22,903 nucleotides of DNA, from assembly GCA_014872655.1 (NCBI GenBank), contig WHHJ01000033.1:1-22903 (forward strand). The letters run 5' to 3'. A program made the position numbers and the translations under genes. Shown in pieces: positions 20,686 through 22,903 of this stretch (position 1 is the stretch's first letter; each line of letters starts with the position of its first letter). The DNA is from Clostridia bacterium (GTDB taxonomy: Bacteria > Bacillota > Clostridia > Oscillospirales > UBA644). Below the pieces are notes generated by a model, which was not told the origin of the DNA, searched no databases, and saw only the letters and a list, made by a program, of their open reading frames with translations.

Positions 20686-21174
20686 TTATTTACGAAGCGC
20701 TTTTTCATATTCCGACATTTCCTTTTGCATTCGATATCGGACTAAAGTCTCTCCGCCTCGAACGGCCGTACATTGCTGTAAAATGCGATACCCTCGGCTC
20801 TTAAAAAAAGGAACTGCCGTTATCGAAGAGTCGGTATAAACGGTCTGTTTATCTTGTGAAAACGCTGTCTGTTCCAAAATATCACAAAGACAACGAGCCA
20901 CAGACTGACGCTGAAAAGCATGATGTACATACAATCGATCTAAATACCCGGTTTTATCGATATCACCAAATCCAATGATATCTCCGGTATGCGATAGTGC
21001 CACCCAAGTATCGTGCACGCAAAAAGATTCATCCCAACCAGAAAAATCAACAGCGGACAGCCATGCATCAATCTGCTTTTCAGAATAATCTTTGGCATTA
21101 ATGATGCGTACTGTATTTTGAAACAAGGTAATGATTTGAGGTAAATCACGATTTTCATACTTTCTTAAAACCAT
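20686..21174 (-). CDS. GNAT family N-acetyltransferase, YafP-like
   Basis: 162 aa. N terminus VLRKYENRDLPQIITLFQNTVR, a WLSAVDFSGWDESF segment, GFGDID and YLDRLYVHHAFQRQSVARCLCDIL, then DSSITAVPFFKSRGY: a layout matching the YafP/putative acetyltransferase group. The acetyl-CoA loop, normally QxxGxG/A, reads QRQSVA (88-93), so the two glycines are replaced by Gln and Val; activity is uncertain. AAGGTGGGG lies just before the ATG. It is 51 bp after the upstream gene, so probably co-transcribed with the barrel protein; substrate unknown. Confidence 0.87.
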   Translation of the reverse strand: MVLRKYENRDLPQIITLFQNTVRIINAKDYSEKQIDAWLSAVDFSGWDESFCVHDTWVALSHTGDIIGFGDIDKTGYLDRLYVHHAFQRQSVARCLCDILEQTAFSQDKQTVYTDSSITAVPFFKSRGYRILQQCTAVRGGETLVRYRMQKEMSEYEKALRK

Positions 21175-21225
21175 GTTTCCCCACCTTTATAACGACTTCT
21201 GACAACTAAAATTTATTTTTAATGA

Positions 21226-22773
21226 TTATCTCGGATTCTTAGGTAATACCCGAATTTCGGCATAATCAATATCGAATGGAACACCGTCTTTTTCCATAGT
21301 TAATTCGACGACGTTTACCCCTCGTATTACATCGACAGGAACTCGATAGCAATACCCGGGCTTTAAAGTAAACTCCGGCTGCACTTTCTCGGTTCCGCAG
21401 CACTCTAATTTATGTGAATTGATATAGACACCCATCTTATCAAACGGAATCAACTGCTCCGGATTTTCCAAACGCGCACAGCCAAGAACCAGCAGGACTT
21501 CCGCATCGGCGGGAACATCTCCGGTACGGATGCGCATTTTTTTGTAAAGATTGTAAGTATCGCACCGATCCGGGAACGGACGAGGTGCATTATCCTGCAT
21601 ATCATGATAGGTTGGTACATGACGTCTGACACAACGAATTGCCGTATCGTACTCTCCTGCATTACGAAGTAAATGCTGATAATTATCCCATTTATACAAA
21701 TCGCTGTACATAATATAATTTTCGGGGTCATTATAATTCGTCACATTAGACCGCATATAATTAAACAAATAGGCAAAATCCGCTCCGGCGCTTAAATGTT
21801 GAAAACAAGACGCCAAAGCTGTTTCATGCGTATTGAGCCAGAATTTATCATTCGCTGTACACAAAATGAGTTCCGTGGCTGCCGCAAATTCCACATCATA
21901 CGGGGCTAAGATCCGCTTCCAAAATTCAACCGGGATATCGTTATCCGTCGGACACCACCGCGGCGAAGCAACGATAATATCTACCAGTTTTTCTTTTGCC
22001 CACTCGACCACATCAAAGCCCATATCATAACAAAGTTCCGGGCTGTATGCAACCCGCACTAATAACGGCATTTTTTTGCCGCGCTTCTGGTCATACTTCG
22101 CCATGATCTTTCGTACATCACGGACAAAATCTGTCATAATTTGCCGTCCGTCTACCTCTCCGCCGACCGAAAAACAGAACATCTCCCGCATATAGTCCAG
22201 CTCAACGCCGTCCACGTCATACCGGTCTAACGCTTCATCAATATAATTCAGCATCCGTTCACGAATCTCGGGGTGCGCATAATCAAAGCAGTTGTCAAAG
22301 TACCCAGCAGGACCGTGGTGCGCCGTCCGGCGAAATTCCGGATGTTCATGAAAATAGTCACATAACATATAACTGGTTTTATCCGTGGCATTGTGGCAAT
22401 CATTCATTCGGAAAGAAAGCCAAGGCCGGATCCCGATCTGCCGAAGCAACTCGATCCAATGCGCATACATATCGTAATGATCTTCAATAAACATCTGATA
22501 ATATGGAAGCATATGCGTATGCGTATAATCCACCGCTACCCCATTTTCTTCTTTCTGCAAATATTTCTGGTCATAAGACGTCAGATACTTTGACGGAAAA
22601 GAAGAATTCATGCTATTGACATTGATTAAATAGTCTGTGACCTGTGTGCCGGCATATTGAGCAATATATTCTTTTGCAATTTCCGGCGTAGGCCGAACCC
22701 CAGCCTCGTAATATTCGCAGAACTGGTGGGTGTTATCTTCATTAAACATGATCTTGCGCTGAACTTTTGACAT
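21226..22773 (-). CDS. Cytoplasmic glycosidase-like TIM-barrel protein
   Basis: 515 aa, no signal peptide. The N-terminal 400 residues look like a (beta/alpha)8 barrel of the family 10-like/GHL type: IRPWLSFRMND (115-125), GYFDNCFDYAHPEIRERML, VDGVELDYMREMF (187-199, with candidate acids E191 and D193) and DIIVASPRWCPTDND. A beta-sandwich domain (about 415-510: DVPADAEVLLVLGC, VYINSHKLEC, RGVNVVELTME) closes the protein. Such proteins act on glycosides or oligosaccharides; substrate unknown. The ATG at 22773 is preceded by AAAGGA 9 nt away; the ATG at 22791 is about 10 nt from the predicted transcript start and has no SD. Own promoter at 22808-22836. Confidence 0.82.
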   Translation of the reverse strand: MSKVQRKIMFNEDNTHQFCEYYEAGVRPTPEIAKEYIAQYAGTQVTDYLINVNSMNSSFPSKYLTSYDQKYLQKEENGVAVDYTHTHMLPYYQMFIEDHYDMYAHWIELLRQIGIRPWLSFRMNDCHNATDKTSYMLCDYFHEHPEFRRTAHHGPAGYFDNCFDYAHPEIRERMLNYIDEALDRYDVDGVELDYMREMFCFSVGGEVDGRQIMTDFVRDVRKIMAKYDQKRGKKMPLLVRVAYSPELCYDMGFDVVEWAKEKLVDIIVASPRWCPTDNDIPVEFWKRILAPYDVEFAAATELILCTANDKFWLNTHETALASCFQHLSAGADFAYLFNYMRSNVTNYNDPENYIMYSDLYKWDNYQHLLRNAGEYDTAIRCVRRHVPTYHDMQDNAPRPFPDRCDTYNLYKKMRIRTGDVPADAEVLLVLGCARLENPEQLIPFDKMGVYINSHKLECCGTEKVQPEFTLKPGYCYRVPVDVIRGVNVVELTMEKDGVPFDIDYAEIRVLPKNPR

Positions 22774-22807
22774 AGAACTCGATCCTTTCATGCGTAATTC
22801 CTACGCG

Positions 22808-22836
22808 ATTTTACCATATCCGACCTTAAAAGTCAA
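22808..22836 (-). promoter_or_regulatory. Promoter of the barrel-protein/GNAT unit
   Basis: On the minus strand: TTGACT (22836-22831), 17-bp spacer, extended -10 TGGTAAAAT (TAAAAT at 22813-22808), predicted start near 22801. The remaining 67 bp to the window end show no gene. Confidence 0.83.
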
Positions 22837-22903
22837 CCCTTCTGTCCATCTTGTTAATCCTTTTTTAAAAAGATACCTTATCATTAATAAAAAAGATTCC
22901 GAT

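Overview
The window reads as chromosomal DNA of an endospore-forming Clostridia-type Firmicute, probably a gut or rumen Oscillospirales/Ruminococcaceae relative. The evidence is a cotJABC spore-coat operon, the Firmicute order SRP RNA-dnaX-ybaB-recR, strong AGGAGG Shine-Dalgarno (SD) sites with GTG/TTG starts, a dockerin-bearing carbohydrate enzyme, PadR/HAAS and VanZ-like genes, and sigma-A promoters of TTGACA/TATAAT type. No phage, transposon, CRISPR or tRNA was seen. No gene-free stretch exceeds 300 bases (longest about 217, at 19290-19506).

Layout. (1) 1-3034, minus strand: a 100-nt SRP RNA with its own promoter, then dnaX, ybaB/ebfC, recR and a Mini-RNase III gene (mrnC) cut by the window edge; a replication, repair and RNA-processing block. 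(2) 3161-6286, plus strand: a tight four-gene operon of unknown function with two small polytopic membrane proteins, a membrane-anchored protein with a duplicated Cys-rich exported domain, and a soluble protein. This is the best candidate here for an undescribed system. (3) 6393-10069: a large secreted DUF4091-type protein with an N-terminal dockerin, then a membrane-anchored C39-like cysteine peptidase. (4) 10096-11822: a TetR regulator divergent from an extended-SDR gene, with two strong promoters sharing one -10 region and a nearby palindromic operator. (5) 11854-15597: a 38-bp perfect palindrome, a GNAT acetyltransferase, and a minus-strand operon of ASRT-family protein, HAD phosphatase and HtpG (Hsp90). 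(6) 15605-16984: HAD/Gph-like phosphatase plus a LacA-like sugar O-acetyltransferase, divergent from the htpG operon. (7) 17008-19337: PadR regulator, a HAAS-FtsW/RodA-like gene broken by two -1 frame changes at homopolymers, and a VanZ-like gene. (8) 19438-20676: cotJA-cotJB-cotJC. (9) 20686-22836, minus strand: a cytoplasmic TIM-barrel glycosidase-like protein and a second GNAT.

Several starts differ from the longest open frame because a promoter, an RNA gene or an SD site fixes them: dnaX 2904, ybaB 1123, SDR 10827, htpG 14474, ASRT 15538, HAD 15664, padR 17076, vanZ-like 18681, cotJB 19749 and the barrel protein 22773. All functional calls come from reading translated sequence and recalled family motifs; no database search was run.
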